From Okeania sp. SIO2B3 (GTDB taxonomy: Bacteria; Cyanobacteriota; Cyanobacteriia; Cyanobacteriales; Microcoleaceae), in contig NZ_JAAHGH010000081.1 of NCBI RefSeq assembly GCF_010672525.1, positions 1 through 36,515 of the forward strand: DNA of 36,515 nucleotides. Reading direction: 5' to 3'. The notes under the pieces were generated by a model. It saw only the letters and a list, made by a program, of their open reading frames with translations. It was not told the DNA's origin and ran no database searches. Positions 1-11,156 of the stretch are shown here, piece after piece; within the stretch, counting starts at the first letter, position 1; every line of letters starts with the position of its first letter. A program made the translations under genes and the position numbers.

Positions 1-3013
<3,013 letters not shown>

Positions 3014-3090
3014 TTTTTTTCCTTACTGATAGGTTGTATTGAGGCGTTAGCCGTATTGAACAATCTAGATGTTTCTTTATTTTTACAGCT

Positions 3091-3131
3091 CTCTGAGTCT
3101 TAACTAATAATTTATTTGTTAAGACTCAGAG
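3091..3131. promoter_or_regulatory. 14-bp perfect inverted repeat upstream of the RTX gene
   Basis: CTCTGAGTCTTAAC at 3091-3104 is matched by its exact reverse complement at 3118-3131 around a 13-nt AT-rich loop. It starts 78 bases upstream of the RTX start codon. No T-run follows on either strand, so a simple intrinsic terminator is unlikely. It could be a regulator-binding site or an mRNA leader hairpin; which one cannot be told. Confidence 0.55.
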
Positions 3132-3420
3132 CAATGTTATTAGAAAAATCCAGTATTTTTTCCTAATAGAATAGGCATAATTTTTCCTAGATATTATTTT
3201 TGTTTAAATTATTTTAACCATAAATATAACTAGAAAAAATTAGAAAATTTTAAATTTTTTCTTTGCTTCAATGCACCCATAAGTTTATTATATTTCATAT
3301 ATACTAGCTGTTGTTCTCAATAATGCCAACTTTTTTTTTAAAATTTAATACTTTTATACTATACTCACAAGTCAGGAGTCAGGAGGGAAGAAGAGAAAGT
3401 TTGAAGTTATAAGGAGGAGA

Positions 3421-3457
3421 AAGTTTTTTTGATCGCTAATTAAGCGGACATGATATA
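3421..3457 (-). repeat. Solo IS630-type terminal repeat
   Basis: A T-run followed by TCGCT and then GCGGACATGATAT at 3445-3457. The final part matches the end of the terminal repeat of the IS630-like element at 35378-36217. Related blocks lie at 9671-9707, 13117-13176 and 31681-31715. No second end or transposase is next to it. Confidence 0.5.
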
Positions 3458-3642
3458 AGATGATCGGATAATATTTTAAGATTTCCTGAAGGTGACCCCC
3501 TTAAATATAAAATACAAAATCGGTATATTATCTATCCACTTCTGATGTAAAAATATTTGTCAGACAATTAGGAAGAAGGCCAAGTAGATTATAACTAAAA
3601 TTGTCAAAAAACTTAATAGTATTAACAAATTAAAAGCCGATC

Positions 3643-3782
3643 TTCAACAATGAATAATGAATAATGAATAATGAATAATGAATAATTACCTCTTCTTTTC
3701 AAGGAGAGGATTGACTAATAATGAAAATTTTTCTTTATTATCCCCTTAAAAGGGGAGGCTTTAAACCACAATTTTTCGGTAA
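3643..3782 (+). repeat. Dispersed repeat, copy A (heptamer run plus hairpins)
   Basis: The block begins TTCAACAATGAATAATG, carries about five copies of a GAATAAT heptamer, then a hairpin CTCTTCTTTTCAAGGAGAG, an AT-rich spacer, the near-palindrome CCCCTTAAAAGGGG and the end TTTAAACCACAATTTTTCGG. An inverted copy lies at 5590-5715, a diverged same-strand copy at 12976-13107, and its terminal part (TTTACCGAAAAATTGGG) reappears at 18953 at the left edge of an IS200/IS605 remnant. It codes for nothing. Confidence 0.85.
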
Positions 3783-3890
3783 AACTACAAACTCAAAAGG
3801 TGTTTTTCCTCAAATTTGATTTTTTTTTTCAAAATTGTTAGCATAAAAGAGCTTATTTTAACAATCAACCAACTATTTGAAGAAATATTT

Positions 3891-5270
3891 ATGAGTGGTG
3901 CTTTATTAAATGGGCGCTATCGAATAATTAGGGAACTGGGGTCGGGAGGACAAGGAAGAACATTCCTCTGTCAAGATATGAGACTTTTAGGAAATCCCTA
4001 TTGTGCCGTCAAACAACTTCGACCAGCAAACACTAACGACCCCACTCTTTTGAACAAGGCAAAGCGTTTATTCAGTCAGGAAATAGAAGCTTTGGGCAAA
4101 GTTGGGCATCATCCACAAATTCCCCGGTTATTAGATACTTTTGAGGAAAATAATGAATTATACCTAGTACAAGAATATGTTGAGGGGGTCTCTCTGAGTC
4201 AAGAGTTGCCTCCTGGTAAACCTTGGCAGGAAAATCAGGTAATAGAAATGCTGCGAGAGGTTTTGCAGATTCTCCAGTTTATTCACCAACAGGATGTTAT
4301 CCATCGAGATATTAAGCCTGACAATATTATTCGGCGCAAAATAGATAATAAGTTAGTTTTGATAGATTTTGGCTGCCTCAAGCAAGTGGGTGATACTCAA
4401 CTGACAACTCAGGGAGGAAAAGTTGTATCGACGATGGCTGTAGGAACTCAAGGTTATATGGCTCCAGAACAACATCAGGGTCGGGCATTTCCATGTAGTG
4501 ACTTGTATGCATTGGGGATGATAGGTATCCAAGCACTGACGGGGAAAAGTGCTATGGAACTCCAAATGAAGTATACAGAACCATTAAGTGGAGAAGTGCA
4601 GTGGCAACCACTAGCTCCTCATGTTAACCCACATCTTGCTGGTATTCTCAGTCAGATGGTGGCCTATCGAGCGAGCGATCGCTTCCAAAGTACAACAGAA
4701 GTGTTGCAAGTGCTTCCACCAGTTTACTCACAACCAACACCATCACCGCAACCAACACCATCACCGCAACCAACACCATTACCGCAACCAACACCATCAC
4801 CGCAATCAAAGCAAGGATCAAAAGCGCGTGGAATTATTGTTTTAGTTGGTTTTATCGGGTTGATCTTTGTGCTAAGTCTAATCCCCTCATTTTTAAATCA
4901 GGCAATTACAGCCAAACAATCAGAAGCGAAAGCATATATTGGTTCAATTAATAAAGGGCAACAAGTTTATTATGTAGAATATACAAGATTTTCAGATAAC
5001 ATTGATGATTTAGGATTAGGCATTAAGTTAGAAACTGAAAATTACTCATACAATATTAGCAAAATAGATTCCAGTAGTCATGTCATCTCTACTGCTACTG
5101 CCAGAGACAAACGATTAAAAAGTTATTCTGGCATAGTTTATTTAGTTAATGTTGGTAACGGTAGTCAGACTAGCCAATCAATGATTTGTGAAACTAACGA
5201 ACCTTCATCAAGAGTACCTGATGATTTTGAGTCTTTTGATAAATGTCCGTCAGGCTCTTCTGGATTATGA
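3891..5270 (+). CDS. Membrane Ser/Thr protein kinase with pilin-like C-terminal domain
   Basis: 459 residues from ATG 3891, chosen because MSGALLNGRYRII is the usual start of cyanobacterial Hanks-type kinases; the in-frame TTG at 3816 adds a poorly coded extension. Kinase domain residues about 10-275: glycine loop LGSGGQGRTF (16-25), catalytic Lys41, HRDIKPDN (138-145), DFG (159-161), APE (191-193); all key residues are present, so it should be active. Residues 281-304 are a Pro-rich linker of PQPTPS repeats, 314-335 a single membrane helix, and 341-459 resemble the globular part of cyanobacterial type IV pilin-like proteins (AKQSEAKAYIGSINKGQQ, LGLGIKLETENYSY, a Cys pair near 433 and 452). 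The kinase would face the cytoplasm and the pilin-like domain the periplasm, perhaps as a sensor (inference). It stands alone between inverted repeats. Confidence 0.9.
   Translation: MSGALLNGRYRIIRELGSGGQGRTFLCQDMRLLGNPYCAVKQLRPANTNDPTLLNKAKRLFSQEIEALGKVGHHPQIPRLLDTFEENNELYLVQEYVEGVSLSQELPPGKPWQENQVIEMLREVLQILQFIHQQDVIHRDIKPDNIIRRKIDNKLVLIDFGCLKQVGDTQLTTQGGKVVSTMAVGTQGYMAPEQHQGRAFPCSDLYALGMIGIQALTGKSAMELQMKYTEPLSGEVQWQPLAPHVNPHLAGILSQMVAYRASDRFQSTTEVLQVLPPVYSQPTPSPQPTPSPQPTPLPQPTPSPQSKQGSKARGIIVLVGFIGLIFVLSLIPSFLNQAITAKQSEAKAYIGSINKGQQVYYVEYTRFSDNIDDLGLGIKLETENYSYNISKIDSSSHVISTATARDKRLKSYSGIVYLVNVGNGSQTSQSMICETNEPSSRVPDDFESFDKCPSGSSGL
4731..4802 (+). repeat. Four 18-bp tandem repeats in the kinase linker
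   Basis: Four copies of CAACCAACACCATCACCG (the third has T for C at one site) code for the Pro-rich juxtamembrane linker of the kinase. Copy number may vary between strains without breaking the frame. Confidence 0.9.
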
Positions 5271-5415
5271 TATTAAATCTGAATAAACGTTTATAATTTA
5301 TTTTTTTAGGGCGGGTTTTAGCTAAATTTAATTAATATAAATAGGCAATAATGTTGATGTTCAAAAAATATGAATTTATGTAAGTATTCAGACACCAGCT
5401 ATCAGCTTAAACAGT

Positions 5416-5494
5416 TGTCATTGCGACCGAAGAAAAGCAATTTCATAGGTTTTGTGAGATTGCTTCCTTCCACGGAGTAACCGTAGCAATGACG
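5416..5494. repeat. REP-like palindromic repeat
   Basis: TGTCATTGCGACCGAAG at the left and GTAGCAATGAC at the right form imperfect inverted ends (GTCATTGC / GCAATGAC), with GAGATTGCTTCCTTCC between. This pattern is common as a dispersed palindrome in many bacteria. It lies downstream of the kinase gene and could stabilise or end its transcript. Confidence 0.6.
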
Positions 5495-5589
5495 AATGTA
5501 GTGACTAATTCCCCGGATTCTATATAATACCTGAATGCTTACGAATTTCTAGCAAAACTCGCCCTTGATTCAATTTTTTAATTACTTGA

Positions 5590-5715
5590 TTTACCGAAAA
5601 ATTGTGGTTTAAAGCCTCCCCTTTTAAGGGGATAATAAAGAAAAAAATTCATTATTAATCAATCCTCTTCTTTCCAGGAGAGGTAATTATTCATTATTCA
5701 TTATTCATTGTTGAA
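5590..5715 (-). repeat. Dispersed repeat, copy B (inverted relative to copy A)
   Basis: Reading the minus strand gives nearly the same sequence as 3643-3782: heptamers of ATTCATT, the GAGAGG hairpin region, the perfect palindrome CCCCTTTTAAGGGG and the CCGAAAAATTGTGGTTTAAAG end. The copies differ mostly by two or three heptamers and a few substitutions. Together they form long inverted repeats around the kinase gene. Confidence 0.85.
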
Positions 5716-5732
5716 AGTGGGATTAGTCATGT

Positions 5733-5932
5733 AATACCAATTTTAAAAAAGAATGCTACAAAAAGGTAGACCTCGAACGGATATGCTTAAAAATAGCTAT
5801 TCTAGTTAATTTTAGATGGTTATTTATATCGTTATTCCATTTTTGAAAATATTTCTTCCTTCTTCCTTCTTCCCTCTTCCTTCTTTCTTACTTCTACCAT
5901 TTGTAACAAACATTTATAAAATTGGTATAATA
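5733..5932. mobile_element. MITE-like element with ~35-bp imperfect terminal inverted repeats
   Basis: The left end ATACCAATTTTAAAAAAG...TGCTACAAAAAGGTAG and the reverse complement of the right end ATACCAATTTTATAAATG...TGTTACAAATGGTAG match over about 35 positions with several differences. The element is about 200 bp and has no coding content. A related single end occurs at 19212-19245. Its right edge lies 26 bases before the FHA gene start, so it probably holds part of that gene's promoter. Confidence 0.6.
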
Positions 5933-5958
5933 TTATGTCGGCTAAGGAATAAAAATCT

Positions 5959-8028
5959 ATGTCACAAAAATTTGAAAAACTACTACAGCAATTAGAAAGT
6001 GTAGAAAAATTTGCAGCAGCCAAAGCTAATCAAGAACCTGATTTTGAAATAGTGGCTGGAGAATTAAATCAATTAACAAATGTTCTAAAAGTAGGAAAAA
6101 TTCGAGTCAATATTGTCAGTCGTTTTCCCGTATTAACAGCAGCATTAGAAAAATTGATTAACTCCCAATCTTCTCTCTCATCCATCTACGATTTAAAAAC
6201 AATTACCCCACCCACTCAACCTCAGCCTAACTTACCTAATTTATCAGCTTTTTTAACTTTACAACCTTCTATTACTACAGGAGAAAAACCCACTCCTTAT
6301 CAACTATCAAATCAGCAAAAAGTTACAATTGGCAGACAGGAAAATTGTCAAATTTCTCTCTCCCATGAATGCACATTAGTCAGTAGAAATCATTTAGAAA
6401 TTATCCCTAGATTAGAAAATTCCCAAAATTTAGTCTGGGAAATTCGTGACTTGAATAGTACACATGGAACCTATATTAATAGTGAGAAACTTGTGGGGAG
6501 TAGTCAAAAATTAAACCCTGGCGATCGCATAACTCTCGGCAGCCCTCAACATACTTTCAGAAGTCCTGAATTCCGATTTGAATGTGAATCTAAAGCAGCA
6601 GTTATTCAGGAACCAAAGTTAGACATTAATTTCAATAATTGTGAGATTTTATGTTTAGTTATTAACCCTTCTCAATCTTTGGATGAACAAGATAAAAAAT
6701 TAATTGAGGCAGCAGTTAAAACTCAGTTATTTAAGTTGGTTATTGTTTGGGATACCAGTGCAGAAAATCTGGCATCTCCTCTAGTTAAAAATAACATTTA
6801 TATAGCTGAAACTTGGTTAAAGAGCTATAACTTCAGAGGTGAGTATCTAGTTCAAACCTATTTACAACTCCCACCTTTCCACCATTATAGTCAGGAACAA
6901 TCATTAACCAAAATATTAACATCAAATTCTCAGTCAAATTACACCCAGTTTTATCAAATTTGGGAAACATTAGTAAATGGCGATTATCAGGAAATATTAA
7001 AAGAGCAAGTTAAGGCAAAAATGATATTACAACTAGGTAAATTAGATGAGATTTTCAACAAAAAAGAAGCATTTTTAAAGCAAGAAATTCAAAAAATTAA
7101 TGCAGGATTAGCAGGGCAGAGTATAGAAGATTTTCAAGAACAAATAAATAGGATATCACAGCAAATTAATAGCGATATAAGTCAAACAATTTTACAAATT
7201 AGAAACTTAGAAATTCCTTCTGCAAAAGCTAATTTGATAGAGGAGTATAGCCAGAAAAGTTTGCTATTTAAAATTAAAAACTTTATTGATAATTTGCAAA
7301 TTACCATTAAAAAAAATGGTGATAAATACGATGTAAATTTACATTCAGAACAAATGAGAGAAAATGACACCATACACAGTTATATAAATCGTCTTTGTAT
7401 ATCAGAATTAAGCAATTGGTCATACCAAGAATGGCAGAAAATTTTGTATACCTATGCCAATGGTGGTTTAATGGGATTTGCTCAGAGAGCTTGTACAAAT
7501 CTCAACTTTATACCATCCTTTGAACTATCAATTTCAGCCTTGACAATAACTCAACAAAATTTTGATATTTATAAATGCTGGCAAGAATCTTATGTAGAAT
7601 TTACTCCAGATATTCCACCAGAGCAAAAAACTAATTATCTAATTGAGATTGGTAGATTTGGAGCAGGAGCAATGGGAATTACTTTGGGAAATCCCTTTCC
7701 TTTGATTACGAATTTAATTAATGTGTTTGATAAAAATTCTGCCAAACAGTTTCGCCAAGAACAACAAATAGAACCTTTAAAAAATAAGTTATGTGACTAT
7801 TATCAATCTATAGGCAAGTCAATGGTAGAAAAACTAATGATACATCTTAACTATACTATCCAAATGGAAGAAAATCGCTTGAGTAAAACTATTCAAATCA
7901 AAGTAGATGAAATGGTATCTCACCTGGCTAAAGTTAAAAAACTCCGAGAAGAATACCAAGTTAAAATACAGAATTTACAGAAAGAAAAAATTGAACTAAA
8001 TCAACGAATTAAAGGAGAGGTATCTTAG
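5959..8028 (+). CDS. FHA-domain protein with C-terminal coiled coil
   Basis: 689 residues; ATG 5959 follows an AAGGA site by 11 bases. The N-terminal 75 residues are helical, followed by a Pro/Thr linker (82-112). An FHA phosphothreonine-binding domain spans about 113-210, with the conserved GR (125-126), SRNH (142-145) and NSTHGTYIN (166-174). Residues 215-300 look like an alpha/beta fold (LCLVINPSQS, LVIVWDTS) that I cannot name. Residues about 350-460 and the last 70 (KKLREEYQVKIQNLQKEK) are strongly charged and helical, likely coiled coils, with a Gly-rich hydrophobic patch near 570-585. The protein should bind phosphorylated partners; nearby Ser/Thr kinases are candidates (inference). 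No enzyme motif recognised. galU follows on the same strand after 230 bases, so co-transcription is uncertain. Confidence 0.85.
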   Translation: MSQKFEKLLQQLESVEKFAAAKANQEPDFEIVAGELNQLTNVLKVGKIRVNIVSRFPVLTAALEKLINSQSSLSSIYDLKTITPPTQPQPNLPNLSAFLTLQPSITTGEKPTPYQLSNQQKVTIGRQENCQISLSHECTLVSRNHLEIIPRLENSQNLVWEIRDLNSTHGTYINSEKLVGSSQKLNPGDRITLGSPQHTFRSPEFRFECESKAAVIQEPKLDINFNNCEILCLVINPSQSLDEQDKKLIEAAVKTQLFKLVIVWDTSAENLASPLVKNNIYIAETWLKSYNFRGEYLVQTYLQLPPFHHYSQEQSLTKILTSNSQSNYTQFYQIWETLVNGDYQEILKEQVKAKMILQLGKLDEIFNKKEAFLKQEIQKINAGLAGQSIEDFQEQINRISQQINSDISQTILQIRNLEIPSAKANLIEEYSQKSLLFKIKNFIDNLQITIKKNGDKYDVNLHSEQMRENDTIHSYINRLCISELSNWSYQEWQKILYTYANGGLMGFAQRACTNLNFIPSFELSISALTITQQNFDIYKCWQESYVEFTPDIPPEQKTNYLIEIGRFGAGAMGITLGNPFPLITNLINVFDKNSAKQFRQEQQIEPLKNKLCDYYQSIGKSMVEKLMIHLNYTIQMEENRLSKTIQIKVDEMVSHLAKVKKLREEYQVKIQNLQKEKIELNQRIKGEVS

Positions 8029-8173
8029 ATGTGAATAAGGAATTATTCATTTTATTATAATTATTATAAAATTTAAAATAGTCTTGACGTTCTCTATTTT
8101 TTTAGATTAATATTTTAAAGATGTAAATCCTAAAAAATCAAAATAGACAAAGTTAGGAGGTAGAAGATAAGTA

Positions 8174-8230
8174 AGCATTTCCTGCGGAATGCTTCGCAAA
8201 CAGCTATTAGCTGTCAGCTCTCAGCTCTTA
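8174..8230. repeat. Palindromic repeat with CAGCT heptamer-like tail
   Basis: The imperfect palindrome AGCATTTCCTGCGGAATGCT at 8174-8193 is followed by TCGCAAACAGC and a run of AGCTGTCAGCTCTCAGCTC. A close relative occurs twice at 29285-29404 next to the FHA-kinase gene. Here it fills most of the gap before galU and leaves galU without a visible Shine-Dalgarno site. Confidence 0.65.
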
Positions 8231-8258
8231 TATTGGTTAGCTAAAAAACTAAAATTAT

Positions 8259-9143
8259 ATGACAGAATCAAAAGCCAAAGTTAGAAAAGCAGTAATTCCA
8301 GCAGCAGGTTTTGGTACGCGGATGTTTCCAGCCACTAAAGTTGTCAAAAAAGAACTATTTCCAATCATTGATCGAGATGGTAAAGCAAAACCGATAATTC
8401 AAATAATTGTGGAAGAAGCCATAAGTGCCGGAATAGAGAATGTGGGAATAGTAATACAAAAAAGCGATTTTCAAGTTTTTACAGATTTTTTCCAAGCTAT
8501 CCCTAGTTATTATCAGAAACTTTCACCAGAAAAACAAGAATATTGTCAATATTTACAAAATTTAGGCAGTAAAATTACTCTATTAACTCAGTCAGAACAA
8601 GCTGGTTATGGTCATGCAGTTTTTTGTGCTAAAGAGTGGGTGGGAGATGAACCTTTTTTACTATTACTAGGAGATCATATTTATACTTCAGAGGTGGAAA
8701 ATTCTTGTGCAAGTCAAATTTTGCAAATCTACGAACAGACTCATAAAAGTGTAATTGGAGTGAGAATAATACCAGGAACAGAAATACATCATTATGGTTG
8801 TATTAGTGGGAGTTTAGTTGCCGATGGCATAATTAATATAGATACAATCTATGAAAAACCAGAACTAAATTATGCCAGACAAAAACTTCATGTTCCAGGA
8901 ATGAAAAAAGATGAATTTCTAGGAGTTTTTGGCATATATTTATTGACAGCAAAAATATTTGATTACCTAGAAGAAAATATCAAACAAAATGTTAGAGAAA
9001 AAGGTGAGTTTCAACTGACATCTTGTTTGGATAAATTGCAAAAAACAGAAGGAATGAACGGGTATTTGGTAAAAGGAAGATGCTTTGATACAGGGATGCC
9101 AGATGTGTATTGGCAGACAATGATTGATTTTCGTAATGCTTGA
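8259..9143 (+). CDS. galU: UTP-glucose-1-phosphate uridylyltransferase (GalU type)
   Basis: 294 residues, the normal length for bacterial GalU. It makes UDP-glucose from UTP and glucose-1-phosphate, the donor for glycolipids, exopolysaccharide and other glycosides, in the cytoplasm. Diagnostic parts: the nucleotide-binding signature AVIPAAGFGTRMFPATK (residues about 11-27) followed by KKELFPI, the E-Q-x-G-x-G-H-A-V segment (SEQAGYGHAV), and GDHIY for metal and sugar binding. Start: ATG 8259 (MTESKAKVRKAVIP) places the loop where expected. It lies just upstream of a cluster of GT1 glycosyltransferases that may use its product (inference). GalU and the thymidylyl-type RmlA share this fold; the loop and length favour GalU. 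Confidence 0.88.
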   Translation: MTESKAKVRKAVIPAAGFGTRMFPATKVVKKELFPIIDRDGKAKPIIQIIVEEAISAGIENVGIVIQKSDFQVFTDFFQAIPSYYQKLSPEKQEYCQYLQNLGSKITLLTQSEQAGYGHAVFCAKEWVGDEPFLLLLGDHIYTSEVENSCASQILQIYEQTHKSVIGVRIIPGTEIHHYGCISGSLVADGIINIDTIYEKPELNYARQKLHVPGMKKDEFLGVFGIYLLTAKIFDYLEENIKQNVREKGEFQLTSCLDKLQKTEGMNGYLVKGRCFDTGMPDVYWQTMIDFRNA

Positions 9144-9154
9144 GATATAATTTT

Positions 9155-9252
9155 TAACAGAACTTGAAAACTTAGGAAAAAGTAATCGTACTATCACTCA
9201 TTTTAGCCTGATTTGTCTAGCATTAACAGGATACCCAAACACAGTGCTAATG
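9155..9252 (+). pseudogene. 5' fragment of a GT1 glycosyltransferase gene
   Basis: This stretch resembles the region just before and at the start of the intact gene at 11657: the leader (AACTTAGGAAAAA versus AACTAGGGAAAAA) and about 20 codons. The translation is THFSLICLALTGYPNT against THFGLICPASTGHLNT in the intact gene. The start ATG has become ATC, and the GHLN motif is now GYPN. Similarity stops abruptly near 9250. It is a dead remnant of a third copy or of a duplication event. Confidence 0.7.
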
Positions 9253-9670
9253 GACAGACACACCTTAAGTGGTGCATTAGGGAGTAGGGGAGTAGGGGAG
9301 TGGGGAACCCACCCCTAACCCCTCCCAGGAACAGGGCTAATTCATTGTCGTAGCGAGAATATTTATATGGATATGAAATACATTTAATTGTGCAAATAGC
9401 AAATAAATATAAGAATCTCCCCATCCCCCCATCTCCCTATCAATTTTTCTAAGCGTGACAATAAATTAACCCTGCCTCCCAGGAGGGGAAGTAAACATAA
9501 GAATAATTAACATTAAATGAGCTGCTAATTAGCAAAAAAATGATTCGGCCTGTGCTAATTAGTTGATAACTGAAGTATTACTCAAATATAGCATTAATGC
9601 ATGGGAATTGGTATTACACTTTAGAGGAAGGAAAGTAGAGGGGAGAAGGGAAAGAAAGGTTCCAAGGGAT

Positions 9671-9707
9671 AAGGTTTTTTTGTCACGCTCTTATCCGGAC
9701 ATGATAT
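9671..9707 (-). repeat. Solo IS630-type terminal repeat
   Basis: AAGGTTTTTTTGTCACGC followed by TCTTATCCGGACATGATAT. It is nearly identical to 31681-31715, and its last 13 bases match the terminal repeats at 35378-36217. A 113-bp MITE sits directly beyond it. Confidence 0.55.
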
Positions 9708-9717
9708 TATACAATTC

Positions 9718-9830
9718 GGCGTTGCTGATGCGTGGGTATGATTTGTATTTTTTGGTAATTGCTAAACTATTGAATAACAACTATTAGAGATTGTTTAATT
9801 TTTATTTTCATACCTTGATTCAGCAACGCC
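9718..9830. mobile_element. 113-bp MITE with 8-bp target site duplication
   Basis: The left end is GGCGTTGCTGA (9718-9728) and the right end TCAGCAACGCC (9820-9830), a perfect 11-bp inverted repeat with weaker pairing for about 12 bases more (GGGTATGA versus AGGTATGA). Both sides are flanked by TACAATTC (9710-9717 and 9831-9838), an exact 8-bp duplication. No coding content. An 8-bp duplication points to a DDE transposase partner that is not in this window. Confidence 0.85.
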
Positions 9831-9860
9831 TACAATTCATATTTTCTGTGGGGTTATTTT

Positions 9861-11156
9861 CTATGTTGTCGCCAATACTGGTTTCCCTGTAGATATAGCT
9901 TGCTCAATAAGATCAGCAGCATATTCCACTCCTCCTGCTTTTTGGATGGCAGCAGCAATTTTCGCAGCATTATTCCGATAACTAGGCTCCCTAAAAACCT
10001 TCTCTATCGAAGTTTTTACAGCAGAAACATTCAACTTTTTAAGAGGAATGACTTCCCCAGCTCCAGCCTGTGCAATACGAGCTGCCATACCTGGCTGGTC
10101 TGTAGTAATCGGAATCGCAACCATAGGAACTCCAACACTCAAGCAGTTTAGAGCTGTACTACCTGCGTGAGTAATAACCAGATGTGAGCGATTTATGATT
10201 TTTTGGTGAGGAGGAAATGAAAACACAAGTGGGGAGCCAGGAAAGTTTACTTGTGATACGTCTGCATTAGGGTTTCCTAATGAAATCAATAGTTGAAATT
10301 CTATTTCTAATTCGCTGCAAGCCTGTGCAATGCATTGAAAAATCATTCTATTTCGGTTTTGTATCGTACCCAGATTAGCGTAGATTAAGGGCTTACTATT
10401 CAACTTTTCAAAGGAGAAATCTTGGTCAACAAAAGAAACGGGTTCTGTATCAGACGTATTTTTAAATGGGCCTACGTGATGGAACCAAGGAACTAATTGT
10501 TCGCGAGGAAAATCAAGAGCTTTAGGAAGTTGGCTAATTTGACATAGCTGAGAATAAAAATCTTGCTGCTTCTGATAGGGTGGTAATTTCCAATCCTTTC
10601 TCTGTTGTGGTACCAAACTCCACATCGAACGGGTAAGATAACCCAATAATTGGTAACATAGCTGGTTGCGTAATTTTGTCCACCAATTATTTCTGTATGG
10701 CCAGTGGGTAAATGAAGGGGGAATTCCTGGTTCTCGGTTACTAGGTAAAGCATTACAAATATTAATAAAGGGTAGATTCATGTAGTCAGCAATAGTTCCC
10801 CCAGCTAAGATAGTTTGATCGACTAACAGAGCATTAGCCCCAACTTTAGCGATCGCATCAGGACTCTCTCGAAATAGCATTGAAGTTTCCTTTCGAAAAT
10901 ATTCATTCACATACTTTAATCCTTCAAATCCGGTTAGTTCTCCTAACTGACTACTGATTGAATCAATACTTCCAAGCGGAAAATCCTTAGCTCCAATCTC
11001 AAAAAAATCAAGTCCAGAGCCAATCATTTTTTCTCGAACATCTGGAACTCCGAACAAAGTTACTTTGTTCCCGCGTTTTTGCAATTCGTTGCCCAAGTTC
11101 GCCATAGGGTTGAGATGGCCAATTGCCGGTGGGCATAAGATACCAATATTACTCAT
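9861..11156 (-). CDS. GT1-family glycosyltransferase (MGT type)
   Basis: 431 residues, normal for GT-B fold glycosyltransferases. It transfers a sugar from a UDP-sugar to a small lipophilic acceptor. Seen: N-terminal acceptor domain with PPAIGHLNPM and the catalytic-type His14; C-terminal donor domain with LIYANLGTIQNR, the UDP-binding segment ITHAGSTALNCLSVGVPMVAIP (from His330) and TTDQPG (351-356) near its end. Related cyanobacterial proteins resemble carotenoid and macrolide glucosyltransferases; the acceptor here is unknown. The start ATG at 11156 has no clear Shine-Dalgarno site. It is a diverged paralogue of the gene at 11657, transcribed away from it, and lies close to galU, a likely source of UDP-glucose (inference). 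No membrane segment seen, so it is cytoplasmic or peripheral. Confidence 0.85.
   Translation of the reverse strand: MSNIGILCPPAIGHLNPMANLGNELQKRGNKVTLFGVPDVREKMIGSGLDFFEIGAKDFPLGSIDSISSQLGELTGFEGLKYVNEYFRKETSMLFRESPDAIAKVGANALLVDQTILAGGTIADYMNLPFINICNALPSNREPGIPPSFTHWPYRNNWWTKLRNQLCYQLLGYLTRSMWSLVPQQRKDWKLPPYQKQQDFYSQLCQISQLPKALDFPREQLVPWFHHVGPFKNTSDTEPVSFVDQDFSFEKLNSKPLIYANLGTIQNRNRMIFQCIAQACSELEIEFQLLISLGNPNADVSQVNFPGSPLVFSFPPHQKIINRSHLVITHAGSTALNCLSVGVPMVAIPITTDQPGMAARIAQAGAGEVIPLKKLNVSAVKTSIEKVFREPSYRNNAAKIAAAIQKAGGVEYAADLIEQAISTGKPVLATT

Larger units (their letters stand above)
3014..3890. other. Intergenic stretch between RTX gene and kinase gene
   Basis: This divergent promoter region holds no convincing gene. 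It contains the hairpin at 3091-3131, a purine-rich run around 3371-3425, an IS630-type solo end at 3421-3457 and a dispersed repeat at 3643-3782. The rest is AT-rich. The frame of the downstream kinase is open from a TTG at 3816, but that extension is AT-rich and unlike kinase N-termini. Confidence 0.7.
5271..5958. other. Repeat-filled intergenic stretch upstream of the FHA gene
   Basis: No gene is supported. It contains a REP-like palindrome at 5416-5494, repeat copy B at 5590-5715 and a 200-bp MITE-like element at 5733-5932. The space from 5271 to 5415 is plain AT-rich sequence, in which I saw no clear terminator for the kinase gene. Confidence 0.7.
9144..9860. other. Intergenic stretch between galU and the minus-strand glycosyltransferase
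   Basis: No intact gene. It holds a glycosyltransferase 5' fragment (9155-9252), a GGGAGTAGGGGAG run and a CCCACCCCTAACCCCTCCC block (9280-9328) of a type seen in several other gaps, a polypurine stretch near 9620-9660, an IS630-type solo end (9671-9707) and a 113-bp MITE with target duplication (9718-9830). Confidence 0.7.

Noticed and set aside
9563-9787. Plus-strand open frame of 74 codons
   Set aside because: It spans a polypurine run, an IS630-type end and a MITE; it has no protein-like composition.
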